From G020354085 sp964482055 (GTDB lineage: Bacteria > Pseudomonadota > Gammaproteobacteria > Acidiferrobacterales > Sulfurifustaceae): a DNA stretch of 64,000 nucleotides. This document shows positions 40,866 through 50,336 of this stretch, one piece after another; the first letter of the stretch is position 1; every line of letters begins with the position of its first letter. The DNA lies in NCBI GenBank assembly GCA_964482055.1, contig CAYZVX010000005.1, positions 1 to 64,000 of the forward strand. The letters run 5' to 3'. The notes beneath the pieces were generated by a model. The model was given only the letters and a program-made list of their open reading frames with translations, had not been told where the DNA came from and searched no databases. The translations under genes were made by a program, and so were the position numbers.

Positions 40866-42158
40866 ATGGCAAACAATGTGGTGGTGGTCGGCACCCAGTG
40901 GGGTGATGAAGGCAAGGGGAAGATCGTTGATCTGCTCACGGATCGCGCCCACGCGGTCGTGCGTTTCCAGGGCGGGCACAACGCCGGGCACACGCTCGTC
41001 ATCAACGGTCACAAGACCGTACTGCACTTGATTCCTTCCGGCATCCTGCGCCGCAACGTCATCTGCCTGATCGGCAATGGCGTGGTGCTGTCGCCGTCCG
41101 CGCTGTTCGCGGAGGTCGATGCGCTGGTCGCGACGGGCGTGGACGTCATCCCGCGCCTGCGGGTCAGCGATTCGTGCCCGATCATCCTGCCGTATCATGT
41201 GGCGCTCGACCACGCGCGCGAGAAGGCGCGCGGCAGGAGCGCCATCGGCACAACCGGCCGCGGCATCGGTCCGGCCTACGAGGACAAGGTGTCGCGGCGC
41301 GGCCTGCGCGTGGCCGACCTGCTCGACGCGGGGACCTTCCGCGACAAGCTCCGGGAGGTGATGGACTATCACAACTTCGTGCTGCAGCACTACTTCAAGG
41401 CCGAGACGGTGGACTACGCGCAGACACTGGATGAGTGCCTGCGGCTGGCGGAACGGTTGCGCCCGCTGGTGGCGGACATCCCGGAGCTGCTGCACCAATA
41501 CGGTCGGGAGGGCAAGCGCGTGATGTTCGAGGGGGCGCAAGGCACGTTGCTCGACATCGATCACGGGACCTATCCATTCGTGACCTCCTCGAACACCTGC
41601 GCCGGGGCGGCCGCGACCGGCAGCGGGGTAGGACCCGGGCGTCTCGACTACGTGCTCGGCATCACCAAGGCCTACACGACGCGCGTCGGGGCCGGCCCGT
41701 TTCCGACCGAGCTGAACGACGCCGTGGGCGAGCTCATCGGTCAGCGCGGCAACGAGTTCGGTGCCACGACCGGGCGCAAGCGCCGCTGCGGCTGGTACGA
41801 CGCGGTGATCATGCGTCGTTCCAACCAACTCAACGGGGTGACCGGGCTGTGCGTGACAAAGCTCGATGTGCTCGATGCGGTCGAAACCATCCAGGTCTGC
41901 ACGGCGTACCGCTACCAAGGCACCGTGCGTCACACGCCGCCAAGCGGTGCCGAGGCGCTCGCCAGGTGCGAGCCGATCTACGAGGAGCTGCCCGGCTGGC
42001 GCGAGTCGACGCTCGGGGTGCGTGAGTTCGCACGGCTACCGAAGAACGCCCAGAGTTACCTGCGGCGCATCGAAGAGCTCACGGAGACGCGCATCGATCT
42101 GATCTCGACGGGGGCAGAGCGCGACGACACCATCGTGATTCGGCATCCGTTTGACTGA
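40866..42158 (+). CDS. purA: adenylosuccinate synthetase
   Basis: PurA joins IMP and aspartate with GTP on the way to AMP. The 430-aa protein has the P-loop VVGTQWGDEGKGKIVDLLTD, FQGGHNAGHTLVINGHK, GTTGRGIGPAYEDKVSRRG and FEGAQGTLLDIDHGTYPFVT. The ATG at 40866 gives the normal family length; a long in-frame extension reads into hisZ and is rejected. Confidence 0.99.
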   Translation: MANNVVVVGTQWGDEGKGKIVDLLTDRAHAVVRFQGGHNAGHTLVINGHKTVLHLIPSGILRRNVICLIGNGVVLSPSALFAEVDALVATGVDVIPRLRVSDSCPIILPYHVALDHAREKARGRSAIGTTGRGIGPAYEDKVSRRGLRVADLLDAGTFRDKLREVMDYHNFVLQHYFKAETVDYAQTLDECLRLAERLRPLVADIPELLHQYGREGKRVMFEGAQGTLLDIDHGTYPFVTSSNTCAGAAATGSGVGPGRLDYVLGITKAYTTRVGAGPFPTELNDAVGELIGQRGNEFGATTGRKRRCGWYDAVIMRRSNQLNGVTGLCVTKLDVLDAVETIQVCTAYRYQGTVRHTPPSGAEALARCEPIYEELPGWRESTLGVREFARLPKNAQSYLRRIEELTETRIDLISTGAERDDTIVIRHPFD

Positions 42159-43182
42159 TCGTCGGTGCTGGCTTAACCGGAGTCTGCTGATCGCGGTGTT
42201 GCTCGCGACCTGGGCGGCGGATGGCGCAGCCGCGACGGTGCTGCGCATCGCGGTGCTTGGCGAGCAGGGGCGGCCGCTGCCCGTCAGCACCGCCGAGCTG
42301 CTGGTCACGGCGTGGGGCGATGCGCGCCGTATCCCGTTGTCTGCCGATCGTGGGCGCGTTGTCGTGCCGCTCGATAACGAGTGGTTGCAAGAACGCTGGC
42401 CTGGCCGTTTTCGTGAAGTGGACGAGGCGTTTCTGTTCATCCGCGCCGAGGGTGGCGCAGCGATCGCCTCGGCGCCGTTCCAGTGGATCGGCACGCGCGC
42501 TGATCTCGGCGGGCGCCTCGTGGAGCGTGCCGAGATCGCGTTTCCCCGTCACCGGCCGGTGTCTATCGCGCGCGGTGACCAGGTGGAATTTCAGCTCGTG
42601 CTGCGCCGCGAGCAGGAGCGCTACTTGCGTTTTGTGGACGACAGCAACAACCCCGTAGCCGGCGTCCTGGTCCGCACCCACCTGTTCTGGTCGGACAAGA
42701 ATCACTGCGGCTACCTGGCCGGCGCCGAGCTGCTCGATGAGGCAATGAGTGATGATGCGGGACAGGTGCGTGTACCGGACGGGGATTTCGCCTACGCCTT
42801 CGAGCTGTCCAGGAGGCCATACGTCCTGGCCGTGCAGCCGGCTCTTGGCGTGCAGACGCTGGTGGCGCGCCTGGCAGAGCGGGAGCCTACGGTCAGCTTG
42901 CGCCGGTTGGCACAGGTGCCGCTCCGGCTGCGCGTGCAGCGGGCCGGCAAGCCGGCGGCGGGAGAAACGCTCTACGGGGTCGCCGCGAACTGTCGCTGCG
43001 GCGCCTGCTCAGGTTTTCTCGCGCAAACGGACACGAATGGCGAGATTCAGGAAGATGAGTTCTACCCGCAGGAGTTCGAACAGATATTCCTGGAAGACGC
43101 GGAGGGCCGGCGAGTCTGGCACGCCGATCCACGCGCCTGGATAGGCGAGCAACGGATCGAAATCAAGGTGCCGGTGCGATGA
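42151..43182 (+). CDS. hypothetical secreted protein, 343 aa
   Basis: The protein begins with a signal-like stretch (LNRSLLIAVLLATWAADGAA) and probably goes to the periplasm. It holds Ig-like beta-rich stretches (TVLRIAVLGEQGRPLPVSTA, NNPVAGVLVRTHLFWSDKN) and a Cys cluster CRCGAC near 285-290. Two 'peptidase-associated' type domains with DTNGEIQEDEFYPQEF are suggested. The start is a TTG at 42151 that overlaps the purA end by eight bases; no better start is seen. Family unknown. Confidence 0.7.
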   Translation: MTDRRCWLNRSLLIAVLLATWAADGAAATVLRIAVLGEQGRPLPVSTAELLVTAWGDARRIPLSADRGRVVVPLDNEWLQERWPGRFREVDEAFLFIRAEGGAAIASAPFQWIGTRADLGGRLVERAEIAFPRHRPVSIARGDQVEFQLVLRREQERYLRFVDDSNNPVAGVLVRTHLFWSDKNHCGYLAGAELLDEAMSDDAGQVRVPDGDFAYAFELSRRPYVLAVQPALGVQTLVARLAEREPTVSLRRLAQVPLRLRVQRAGKPAAGETLYGVAANCRCGACSGFLAQTDTNGEIQEDEFYPQEFEQIFLEDAEGRRVWHADPRAWIGEQRIEIKVPVR

Positions 43183-43321
43183 ATGCGCACGACCGGGGTC
43201 CGCCGGCTTGCCGCGCCTGCGAATCGGTCCAGCGGGGAACCGGACCTCAAACTTGTCGGCTGTGGTTCTTGCCTACGCGGTCGACCGCATCGCAACGGAA
43301 GTTGCGAGCCTTAACTGAAGT

Positions 43322-43406
43322 TGGTACCGAGGAGAGGACTTGAACCTCCACGGGTTGCCCCACTAGAACCTGAATCTAGCGCGTCTACCAATTCCGCCAC
43401 CTCGGC
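43322..43406 (-). tRNA. tRNA-Leu (anticodon CAG)
   Basis: On the minus strand the acceptor GCCGAGG (43400-43406 side) pairs with CCTCGGT. A D arm (GCGGAATTGGTAGACGCGC), an anticodon stem CTAGA-TTCAGGT-TCTAG with CAG, a long leucine-type variable arm (GTGGGGCAACCCGT), a T arm GGAGGTTCAAGTCCTC and an encoded CCA end (43322-43324) are all present. Total 85 bases. It lies alone, antisense between genes for a secreted protein and RNase R. Confidence 0.97.
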
Positions 43407-43412
43407 ATTCAA

Positions 43413-43436
43413 CCCGCGTCAATTGTACTACGCGGG
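43413..43436 (-). promoter_or_regulatory. tRNA-Leu promoter region with dyad
   Basis: On the minus strand TACAAT (43422-43427) could be the -10 box, with the tRNA 5' end 16 bases on. It sits within an inverted repeat, CCCGCGT (43413-43419) and ACGCGGG (43430-43436). A clear -35 is not seen. Confidence 0.5.
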
Positions 43437-43474
43437 CCGACGGGACGGCGCAATCTACTAAAGAGACCTCTGAT

Positions 43475-45754
43475 ATGTCAACGAAAAACGATCCCCCTTA
43501 CGTCGATCCGATGGCCGAGCGCGAGGCCGCCAAGTACGAGCACCCGGTGCCGTCGCGCGAGGCGGTTTTGCAGTTGCTGACGGAGCGCGGCGAGCCGATG
43601 TCCTTCGAGGCCATTGCGGCGGCGCTGGCCGTGACCGGCGAGCGCGATCTCGAGGCCTTCGCGCGGCGACTGCGCGCCATGGAGCGCGATGGCCAGTTGC
43701 TCCGTAACCGCCGCGGTCTTTATGGTCTGGTGAGCCGCATGGACATGGTATGCGGACGGGTCGTGGGGCACCCCGAAGGTTTCGGGTTTCTGATCCCGGA
43801 GGAGGGGGGGGAGGACCTGTTTCTCTCGCCCCGCGAGATGCGCCAAGTGATGCACGGCGACCGGGTGGTGGCGCGTGTGAGCCACGTCGATGCGCGTGGC
43901 CGCAAGGAAGGCATGATCGTTGAGGTGCTGGAGCGCGCGCGCAAGTCGGTGGTGGGGCGCTTCGTGCATTCCGACCACATGGGCTTCGTCGTGCCGGACG
44001 ACAAGCGTATCGGCCAGGACGTGCTGATTCCGCGCGGTGACGAGGGCGGCGCGGCCGACGGCCAGATCGTGGTAGCAGAGATCGTCGCGCCGCCGACGCG
44101 GCGCACCGGACCGGTCGGGCGCATCATCGAGGTGCTGGGCGAGCACATGGCACCTGGCATGGAGATCGAGATCGCCATCCGTTCCTACGAGATTCCGCAC
44201 GTCTGGCCGGACAGCGTCGAGCGCGAGGCGGCGGGCTTTGCGCCCGACGTGCCGGCGGAAGCGATCGCGGGACGCGTGGACCTGCGTAACCTGCCGCTGG
44301 TGACGATCGATGGCGAGGACGCACGCGACTTCGATGATGCGGTGTACTGCGAACGGCAGGGCAAGGGGTTTCGTCTGCTGGTGGCGATCGCGGACGTCTC
44401 GCACTACGTGCGGCCGGGCAGCGCGCTCGACGCCGAGGCGGCCAATCGCGGCAACTCGGTGTACTTCCCGCGCAATGTGATCCCGATGTTGCCGGAAGCG
44501 TTGTCAAACGGCCTGTGCTCGATCAACCCGCACGTCGATCGGCTGTGCATGGTGTGCGAGGCGAACATCTCGGCCGGCGGCGAGATCAAGGGCTTCAAGT
44601 TCTTCGAGGGCGTGATGAATTCGAAGGCGCGGCTCACCTACACCAAGGTGGCCGCGATGCTCGTCGACCGCGATGCGGCGCTGCGCGCGGAATACGCCGC
44701 CCTCGTCCCGCACCTGGAGGACCTGTACGCGCTGTACAAGGTCCTGCACGAGGCACGGCTGAAACGCGGGGCGGTGGACTTCGAGATCCCGGAGACGCGG
44801 ATCATCTTCGACGAGCACCGCAAGATCAGGAAGATCCTGCCTCTCGAGCGCAACGACGCCCATCGGTTGATCGAGGAATGCATGCTCGCCGCCAATGTGT
44901 GTGCGGCCGAGCTGCTGCGCAAGCACAAGGTGCCGGCGCCGTTTCGCGTCCACGAGGGCCCGACCCGCGACAAGCTTGCCGATCTGCGCGAGTTCCTGTT
45001 CGAGTTTGGGCTGTCGCTCGGCGGCGGCGACTCGCCCAAGGCGCAGCACTACGCAAAGCTGCTGGCGGCCGTGCAGGGGCGGCCCGACGCGCGACTGATC
45101 CAGACGGTGCTGCTGCGCTCGCTGAGCCAGGCCGTCTACAGTCCCGACAACATCGGCCATTTCGCGTTGGGCTACGCGCACTACACGCACTTCACCTCGC
45201 CGATCCGCCGTTACCCCGACCTCGTCGTGCACCGCGAGATACGCAAGATCCTGCGCCAGGAGGCGACCGACCTCAGTTTCGCGGAAGCCAAGCGCATCGG
45301 GGAGCATTGCTCGATGACGGAGCGCCGCGCCGACGAAGCGACGCGCGAGGTCATTCGCTGGCTCAAGGCCGAGTACATGCAGGATCGCATTGGCGAGGAG
45401 TTCGACGGGTTCGTGAGCGGCGTGACCAGCTTTGGCGTATTTGTCGAGCTCACGGAAGTTTTCGTTGACGGACTGGTGCACATCACCGCGCTCGGCAACG
45501 ACTACTTTCACTTCGACGCCGCCCGCCACCAGCTGCTCGGCGAACGCACGCGCGTGAGCTTTCGCCTTGGCGACCCGTTGCGGGTGCGCGTGGTGCGGGT
45601 CGATCTCGACGAAGCCAAGATCGACTTTGAGCTCGCCGCAACACCCAAGCGGCTCGCGGAGAAGCGTGCAAAGCGCGGCCCGCGGGCCGTCCGAGGGAAC
45701 AAAGGCGAGGCCAAGCGCCCGCGCCGGGGCGCGCGGCGCAAGCGCCGGCGCTAG
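43475..45754 (+). CDS. rnr: ribonuclease R
   Basis: RNase R is a 3'-5' exoribonuclease that degrades structured RNA. The 759-aa protein has an N-terminal winged helix (VLQLLTERGEPMSFEAIAAA), cold-shock domains (VCGRVVGHPEGFGFLIPEEG), an RNB catalytic domain (TIDGEDARDFDDAVYCERQG with acidic metal ligands), an S1 domain (FDGFVSGVTSFGVFVELTEV) and a Lys/Arg-rich tail. rlmB follows three bases later, the same as in Escherichia coli. Confidence 0.98.
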   Translation: MSTKNDPPYVDPMAEREAAKYEHPVPSREAVLQLLTERGEPMSFEAIAAALAVTGERDLEAFARRLRAMERDGQLLRNRRGLYGLVSRMDMVCGRVVGHPEGFGFLIPEEGGEDLFLSPREMRQVMHGDRVVARVSHVDARGRKEGMIVEVLERARKSVVGRFVHSDHMGFVVPDDKRIGQDVLIPRGDEGGAADGQIVVAEIVAPPTRRTGPVGRIIEVLGEHMAPGMEIEIAIRSYEIPHVWPDSVEREAAGFAPDVPAEAIAGRVDLRNLPLVTIDGEDARDFDDAVYCERQGKGFRLLVAIADVSHYVRPGSALDAEAANRGNSVYFPRNVIPMLPEALSNGLCSINPHVDRLCMVCEANISAGGEIKGFKFFEGVMNSKARLTYTKVAAMLVDRDAALRAEYAALVPHLEDLYALYKVLHEARLKRGAVDFEIPETRIIFDEHRKIRKILPLERNDAHRLIEECMLAANVCAAELLRKHKVPAPFRVHEGPTRDKLADLREFLFEFGLSLGGGDSPKAQHYAKLLAAVQGRPDARLIQTVLLRSLSQAVYSPDNIGHFALGYAHYTHFTSPIRRYPDLVVHREIRKILRQEATDLSFAEAKRIGEHCSMTERRADEATREVIRWLKAEYMQDRIGEEFDGFVSGVTSFGVFVELTEVFVDGLVHITALGNDYFHFDAARHQLLGERTRVSFRLGDPLRVRVVRVDLDEAKIDFELAATPKRLAEKRAKRGPRAVRGNKGEAKRPRRGARRKRRR

Positions 45755-45757
45755 CCG

Positions 45758-46501
45758 ATGGCGCGCCAACTGGTGTGCGGCCTCAATGCCGTGCTGGCGG
45801 CGCTTGCCGAGCACCCGGAGCGCGTGGAAGAGGTCTTGCTCGCCAGCGAGCGGGGGGATGCGCGTATCGAGGCAGTCCGGGCCGCCGCCGAAAACGCTGA
45901 TGTCGCCGTTCGCAGAATCGCTCGCAAAGAGCTCGACCGGATCGCCGCGGGCGTGCGTCACCAGGGCGTAGTTGCGTACTACCGCGCACCGGCGCCGAGC
46001 GCGCAGGGTCTAGAGGAGTTGCTGGATGGCGTCGAGGGCGCGCCCTTGCTGTTGATCCTCGATGGCGTCCAGGACCCGCACAACCTGGGCGCATGCCTGC
46101 GCTCGGCCGACGCCGCGGGCGCGCATGCCGTGATCGTGCCGAAGGACAACACCGCGCCGCTGAGCGCCGTGGCGCGCCGCGCTGCCGCTGGCGCCGCCGA
46201 AACCGTGCCGCTCGTGACCGTTACCAACCTCGCGCGCACCCTGCACGAGCTCAAGGCGCGCGGCATCTGGATTTTCGGCGCTGACCAGGAGGCCGAGCAA
46301 ACGCTGGCCCAGGTTGATCTGAAGGCGCCGGCGGCCCTGGTGCTGGGCGGGGAGGGCACGGGCCTGCGGCGCCTGACGCGCGAGAGCTGCGATGTGCTGG
46401 TGCGGATCCCGATGACAGGTCACGTCGGCAGCCTTAACGTCTCGGTCGCGGCCGGAATCTGCCTGTACGAGGCCGTGCGCCAGCGCGGTATAGCTACCTA
46501 A
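45758..46501 (+). CDS. rlmB: 23S rRNA (guanosine(2251)-2'-O)-methyltransferase
   Basis: RlmB methylates G2251 of 23S rRNA in the peptidyl-transferase P loop. The 247-aa SPOUT-class enzyme has an N-terminal RNA-binding domain (1-75), then ILDGVQDPHNLGACLRSADA, LGGEGTGLRRLTRESCDVLV and MTGHVGSLNVSVAAGICLYE, the knot motifs. It is coupled to rnr, three bases upstream. Confidence 0.98.
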   Translation: MARQLVCGLNAVLAALAEHPERVEEVLLASERGDARIEAVRAAAENADVAVRRIARKELDRIAAGVRHQGVVAYYRAPAPSAQGLEELLDGVEGAPLLLILDGVQDPHNLGACLRSADAAGAHAVIVPKDNTAPLSAVARRAAAGAAETVPLVTVTNLARTLHELKARGIWIFGADQEAEQTLAQVDLKAPAALVLGGEGTGLRRLTRESCDVLVRIPMTGHVGSLNVSVAAGICLYEAVRQRGIAT

Positions 46502-46505
46502 CCTC

Positions 46506-46534
46506 TTGGCATTACTGGTCTTTGCCGCTAGAAT
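46506..46534 (+). promoter_or_regulatory. sigma70-like promoter for rpsF-rpsR-rplI
   Basis: TTGGCA (46506-46511) and TAGAAT (46529-46534) are 17 bases apart. The rpsF ATG lies about 62 bases from the expected start site. Confidence 0.85.
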
Positions 46535-46602
46535 GCGCGGCTCTTTTCTCCTTGCCACACCGGCTGACGACCCGGGTGGCTTGATAGCCACGAGGAGCTT
46601 AC

Positions 46603-47007
46603 ATGCGTCACTATGAAATCGTGTTTCTGGTCCATCCGGACCAGAGCGAGCAGGTGCCTGCGATGGTCGAGCGTTACCGCTCCATCATCGAGTCGGCGCA
46701 GGGCCGGGTCCACCGCTTCGAGGACTGGGGCCGCCGGCAGCTCGCCTTCCCCATCAACAAGGTGCACAAGGCACACTACGTGCTGATGAACATCGAGTGC
46801 TCGCTCGAGACGCTGCGCGAGCTCGAGTCCTCGTTCAAGTTCAGCGATGCCGTGCTGCGCTCGCTCGTCATCAGCCGCCGTGAGGCGGTAACCGCACCCT
46901 CGCCGATGATGAAGGAGCAAGAAGAGGAAGCGCGCCGCGCTGCGGCCGAGACTCGCGCCCCCGCGGGCGAGTCGAGCGAGCCTGACGCCACGGAAGCTAG
47001 CGCCTAA
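46603..47007 (+). CDS. rpsF: 30S ribosomal protein S6
   Basis: The 134-aa protein starts MRHYEIVFLVHPDQSEQVPA and contains EDWGRRQLAFPINKVHKAHY, the signature of S6. The C-terminal tail is long, acidic and Ala-rich (EEARRAAAETRAPAG) as in many gammaproteobacteria. It is the first gene of the rpsF-rpsR-rplI operon, with a GAGG Shine-Dalgarno. Confidence 0.99.
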   Translation: MRHYEIVFLVHPDQSEQVPAMVERYRSIIESAQGRVHRFEDWGRRQLAFPINKVHKAHYVLMNIECSLETLRELESSFKFSDAVLRSLVISRREAVTAPSPMMKEQEEEARRAAAETRAPAGESSEPDATEASA

Positions 47008-47019
47008 GGAGATCCGTCC

Positions 47020-47247
47020 ATGTCCCGTTTTTTCCGCCGCAAGAAGTTCTGCCGGTTCACCGCCGAGAAGGTCGTCGAGATCGACTACAAGGATCTCGGC
47101 GTGCTCAAACAGTACATCACCGAGACCGGGCGCATCATTCCGAGCCGCAATACTGGCACCAAGGCGCGTTACCAGCGCCAGCTCACGCGCGCCATCAAGT
47201 ATGCGCGCTATCTCGCGCTGCTGCCGTACTGTGACAGCCACCGCTAA
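47020..47247 (+). CDS. rpsR: 30S ribosomal protein S18
   Basis: The 75-aa protein contains RFFRRKKFCRFTAEKVVEID and IIPSRNTGTKARYQRQLTRA, the S18 pattern. It has a single conserved Cys10 in the N-terminal basic part. It forms a dimer with S6 in the 30S platform. Spacing from rpsF is 12 bases, with AAGGAG before the ATG. Confidence 0.99.
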   Translation: MSRFFRRKKFCRFTAEKVVEIDYKDLGVLKQYITETGRIIPSRNTGTKARYQRQLTRAIKYARYLALLPYCDSHR

Positions 47248-47270
47248 AAAACTGATCAGAGGCCGCAACG

Positions 47271-47720
47271 ATGGAAGTGATATTGCTCGACAAGGTGCGC
47301 AACCTGGGCAACCTGGGCGACCAGGTTCGGGTCAAGAACGGCTTCGCGCGCAATTATCTCATCCCCTACGGCAAGGCGGTTGTCGCCAACGCCGAGAACA
47401 AGGCCAAGTTCGAGGCACGCCGCGCCGAGCTTGAGCTCGCCGCCAAGGACGCGCTCACGCGCGCCAAGGCGCGCGCCGAGAAGATGAGCGGTTATACGCT
47501 GCAGATTGTGCGCAAGGTGAGCGAGGAGGGTAAGTTGTTCGGCTCGGTCACCGCCAAGGACATCGCCGATGCCATGCAGGCGGCTGGTTTCGAGCTTTCC
47601 AAGAGCGAGATCCACCTGTCGAGCGGCCCGCTCAAAGAAATCGGCGATCACGAAGTAGCGCTCACGCTGCATCCGGAAGTCGATACCAAGATCATCGTCT
47701 CGGTGGTGGGCGAAAAGTAG
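47271..47720 (+). CDS. rplI: 50S ribosomal protein L9
   Basis: The 149-aa protein starts MEVILLDKVRNLGNLGDQVR and contains KNGFARNYLIPYGKAVVANA, the L9 signature. A long helix joins N- and C-terminal domains (KFEARRAELELAAKDALTRA). It ends the ribosomal operon; no priB gene lies in between. Confidence 0.99.
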   Translation: MEVILLDKVRNLGNLGDQVRVKNGFARNYLIPYGKAVVANAENKAKFEARRAELELAAKDALTRAKARAEKMSGYTLQIVRKVSEEGKLFGSVTAKDIADAMQAAGFELSKSEIHLSSGPLKEIGDHEVALTLHPEVDTKIIVSVVGEK

Positions 47721-47745
47721 GCCGGCGCAGCGCCGCCGCGGCGCG

Positions 47746-47774
47746 TTGTCAGCGGCGCGGCGGCGGCGCATAAT
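47746..47774 (+). promoter_or_regulatory. sigma70-like promoter for dnaB
   Basis: TTGTCA (47746-47751) and CATAAT (47769-47774) are 17 bases apart. The GC-rich inverted words between them could also help end rplI transcription. Confidence 0.8.
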
Positions 47775-47830
47775 CCCGCCGTCACTACGAGAGCGGCCGT
47801 TTCGGCCCCGCATGCCGTTAAGGGAGGTCG

Positions 47831-49219
47831 ATGGAGGAGCGAGCCTACGTCAGACGCAGCGCCGAAGGCGCAGTCGATGCCCTCAAGGTGCCGCCGCAGT
47901 CTGTTGAGGCCGAGCAGTCCGTGCTCGGCGGCCTGTTGCTCGACAACGGTGCCTGGGATCGCGTCGCGGACATTCTCACGGCCGATGATTTCTATCGGCG
48001 CGAGCATCGCCTGATCTTCGATGCCATCGCCGCCTTGCTCGAGGCGGGCAGCCCGGCCGATGTCGTCACGGTCTCCGAGCAGCTTGAGAAGAGCGCCGAG
48101 CTCGAGTCCGTGGGCGGCCTGGCGTATATCGGTGCGCTCGCCAACAACACTCCGAGTGCGGCCAACGTCGCGGCCTATGCCGCGATCGTGCGCGAGCGCT
48201 CGGTGTTGCGCGAGCTGTTGCGCGCCACGGCCGACATCAACGAGGCCACCTACGCGCCGGAGCGGCGCAGCGCGCAGGAGCTGATCGACTACGCTGAAAA
48301 GCGCATCTTCGATATTAGCGAGAAGGGCCGCCGGCGCGGCGAATTCCAGCCCATCAACCGGCTGCTGTCGCAGGCGGTCGATCGCATCGACCAACTGTAT
48401 CGCTCCACCTCGCCGCTCACCGGCGTGCCGACCGGCTTCACCGATCTCGACGACATGACCTCGGGGCTGCAGCCCTCCGACCTCATCATCATCGCCGGGA
48501 GACCGTCCATGGGAAAGACGAGTCTGGCGATGAACGTCGCAGAGAACGCCGCGGTCGGCCACAAGATTCCGGTCGCGGTGTTCTCCATGGAGATGCCGGG
48601 CTCGCAGCTCGCGATGCGCATGATGGCCTCGCTCGGCCGTATCAACGCGCACCGCGTGCGGACCGGCAAGCTCAATGACGACGACTGGCCGCGCCTCACT
48701 TCGGCGGTGAGCCTGCTCAACGAGGCGCCGATCTATATCGACGATACGCCGGGCCTGACCCCCATGGAGCTGCGCGCCCGCGCGCGACGCCTGAAGCGCG
48801 AAAAGGGTCTGGGTCTCGTCATCGTCGATTACCTGCAGCTCATGCAGTCGACCGAGGTCGAGGAAAACCGCGCCACCGAGATCTCGCAGATCACGCGCGC
48901 GCTCAAGGGGCTCGCCAAGGAGCTCAACGTGCCGGTCATTGCCATGTCGCAGCTCAACCGCTCGGTCGAGAGCCGCCAGGACAAGCGCCCGGTGATGTCA
49001 GACCTGCGCGAGTCCGGCGCCATCGAGCAGGACGCCGACGTGATCCTGTTCATCTACCGTGACGAGGTCTACAACAAGGAAAGCCCGCACAAGGGCACGG
49101 CCGACGTCATCATCGGCAAGCAGCGTAACGGCCCGACCGGCGAGGTCCGGCTCACCTTCCTGGGCGAGTACACGCGCTTCGAGAACTACACCGCGGCGGC
49201 CTTCAGCGGGGCGTATTGA
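47831..49219 (+). CDS. dnaB: replicative DNA helicase DnaB
   Basis: DnaB unwinds DNA at the replication fork. The 462-aa protein has an N-terminal scaffold domain (VPPQSVEAEQSVLGGLLLDN), a linker helix and the RecA-like helicase core with Walker A GRPSMGKTSLAMNVAENAA, Walker B LGLVIVDYLQLM and SDLRESGAIEQDADVI. No intein is present. It overlaps alr by one base. dciA, encoding a presumed DnaB loader, is also in the window at 61072-61554. Confidence 0.99.
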   Translation: MEERAYVRRSAEGAVDALKVPPQSVEAEQSVLGGLLLDNGAWDRVADILTADDFYRREHRLIFDAIAALLEAGSPADVVTVSEQLEKSAELESVGGLAYIGALANNTPSAANVAAYAAIVRERSVLRELLRATADINEATYAPERRSAQELIDYAEKRIFDISEKGRRRGEFQPINRLLSQAVDRIDQLYRSTSPLTGVPTGFTDLDDMTSGLQPSDLIIIAGRPSMGKTSLAMNVAENAAVGHKIPVAVFSMEMPGSQLAMRMMASLGRINAHRVRTGKLNDDDWPRLTSAVSLLNEAPIYIDDTPGLTPMELRARARRLKREKGLGLVIVDYLQLMQSTEVEENRATEISQITRALKGLAKELNVPVIAMSQLNRSVESRQDKRPVMSDLRESGAIEQDADVILFIYRDEVYNKESPHKGTADVIIGKQRNGPTGEVRLTFLGEYTRFENYTAAAFSGAY

Positions 49220-50334
49220 TGGGACGTCCGGCGCGCGCGCTGCTTGACGCGCAGGCGTTACGCCACAACCTTCAGCAGGTTCGCGCCCGTGCTCCCGGCG
49301 CCCGGGTCATGGCTGTGATCAAGGCCAACGGCTACGGCCACGGACTCATCTGGGTCGCGCAGGCGCTCAGGGAGGCCGATGCCTTCGCCGTGGCCAGCAT
49401 CGAGGAGGGCTTTCAGCTCCGTCAGGCAGGCATCCCGCAGCCGATCGTGCTGCTGGAGGGGTTCTTTCAGGCCGATGAGCTACCGGCGCTTGCGCATTAC
49501 CGGCTGAGCCCCGTGGTGCACGACGCCGAGCAGCTGCGCTTGCTCGAAGGCGCGCAGGTCGGTGCCCCGCTGTGTGTCTGGCTCAAGATCGACACCGGCA
49601 TGCACCGGCTGGGCTTCGCGCCCGCGGCGGCGCGCGCGGCGTACGAGCGCCTGCGCGCCTGCCGTGCGGTCGGTGAGGTGCGACTGATGTCGCATCTGGC
49701 GAGCGCCGACGACCGGCGCGATCCGGCAACCCGGGCGCAGCTTGATCTGTTTCTGCCGTTGGTGCGCAGCTTGGGCGTACCGGCCAGCTGCGCCAACTCC
49801 GCCGGGGTTATTGCCTGGCCTGACAGCCATCTCGACTGGGTGCGACCGGGGCTTATGCTCTATGGCGCCACGCCCATGCTCGACGCGAGCGCCGCGGCGC
49901 TCGGGCTGAAACCGGTGATGACCCTGGCAACGACGCTCATCGCGGTGCAGCAGCGCCAGCGCGGCGACGCCATCGGTTACGGAGGGGATTTTCACTGTCC
50001 CGAGGACATGCCGGTCGGCGTGGCCGCGATCGGCTACGGCGATGGCTACCCGCGCCACGCGCCATCGGGCACCCCGGTGTTGGTCAACGGTCGCGCGGTG
50101 CCCTTAATCGGGCGCGTGTCCATGGACATGATCACGCTCGACCTGCGCAGCCAGCCCGAGGCCCGGATCGGCGACCCGGTCGTGCTGTGGGGCGAGGGGC
50201 TGCCGATCGACGATGTGGCGCAGCGCGCCGGCACCATTTCCTACGAGCTGCTCTGCCACGTGGCCGAGCGCATCCCGCGCGTCGGCGGCGTCGGTCAGAG
50301 CGCGGCCAGCGCGCAGGCCGCCCGGGGCAACTGA
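49219..50334 (+). CDS. alr: alanine racemase
   Basis: The enzyme makes D-alanine for peptidoglycan. The 371-aa protein has PLP-binding Lys35 in VIKANGYGHGLIWVA and the catalytic Tyr region VAAIGYGDGYPRHAPSGTPV, then RVSMDMITLDL. The ATG at 49219 overlaps the dnaB stop (TGATG), suggesting translational coupling. The chain length is standard. Confidence 0.98.
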   Translation: MGRPARALLDAQALRHNLQQVRARAPGARVMAVIKANGYGHGLIWVAQALREADAFAVASIEEGFQLRQAGIPQPIVLLEGFFQADELPALAHYRLSPVVHDAEQLRLLEGAQVGAPLCVWLKIDTGMHRLGFAPAAARAAYERLRACRAVGEVRLMSHLASADDRRDPATRAQLDLFLPLVRSLGVPASCANSAGVIAWPDSHLDWVRPGLMLYGATPMLDASAAALGLKPVMTLATTLIAVQQRQRGDAIGYGGDFHCPEDMPVGVAAIGYGDGYPRHAPSGTPVLVNGRAVPLIGRVSMDMITLDLRSQPEARIGDPVVLWGEGLPIDDVAQRAGTISYELLCHVAERIPRVGGVGQSAASAQAARGN

Positions 50335-50336
50335 TC

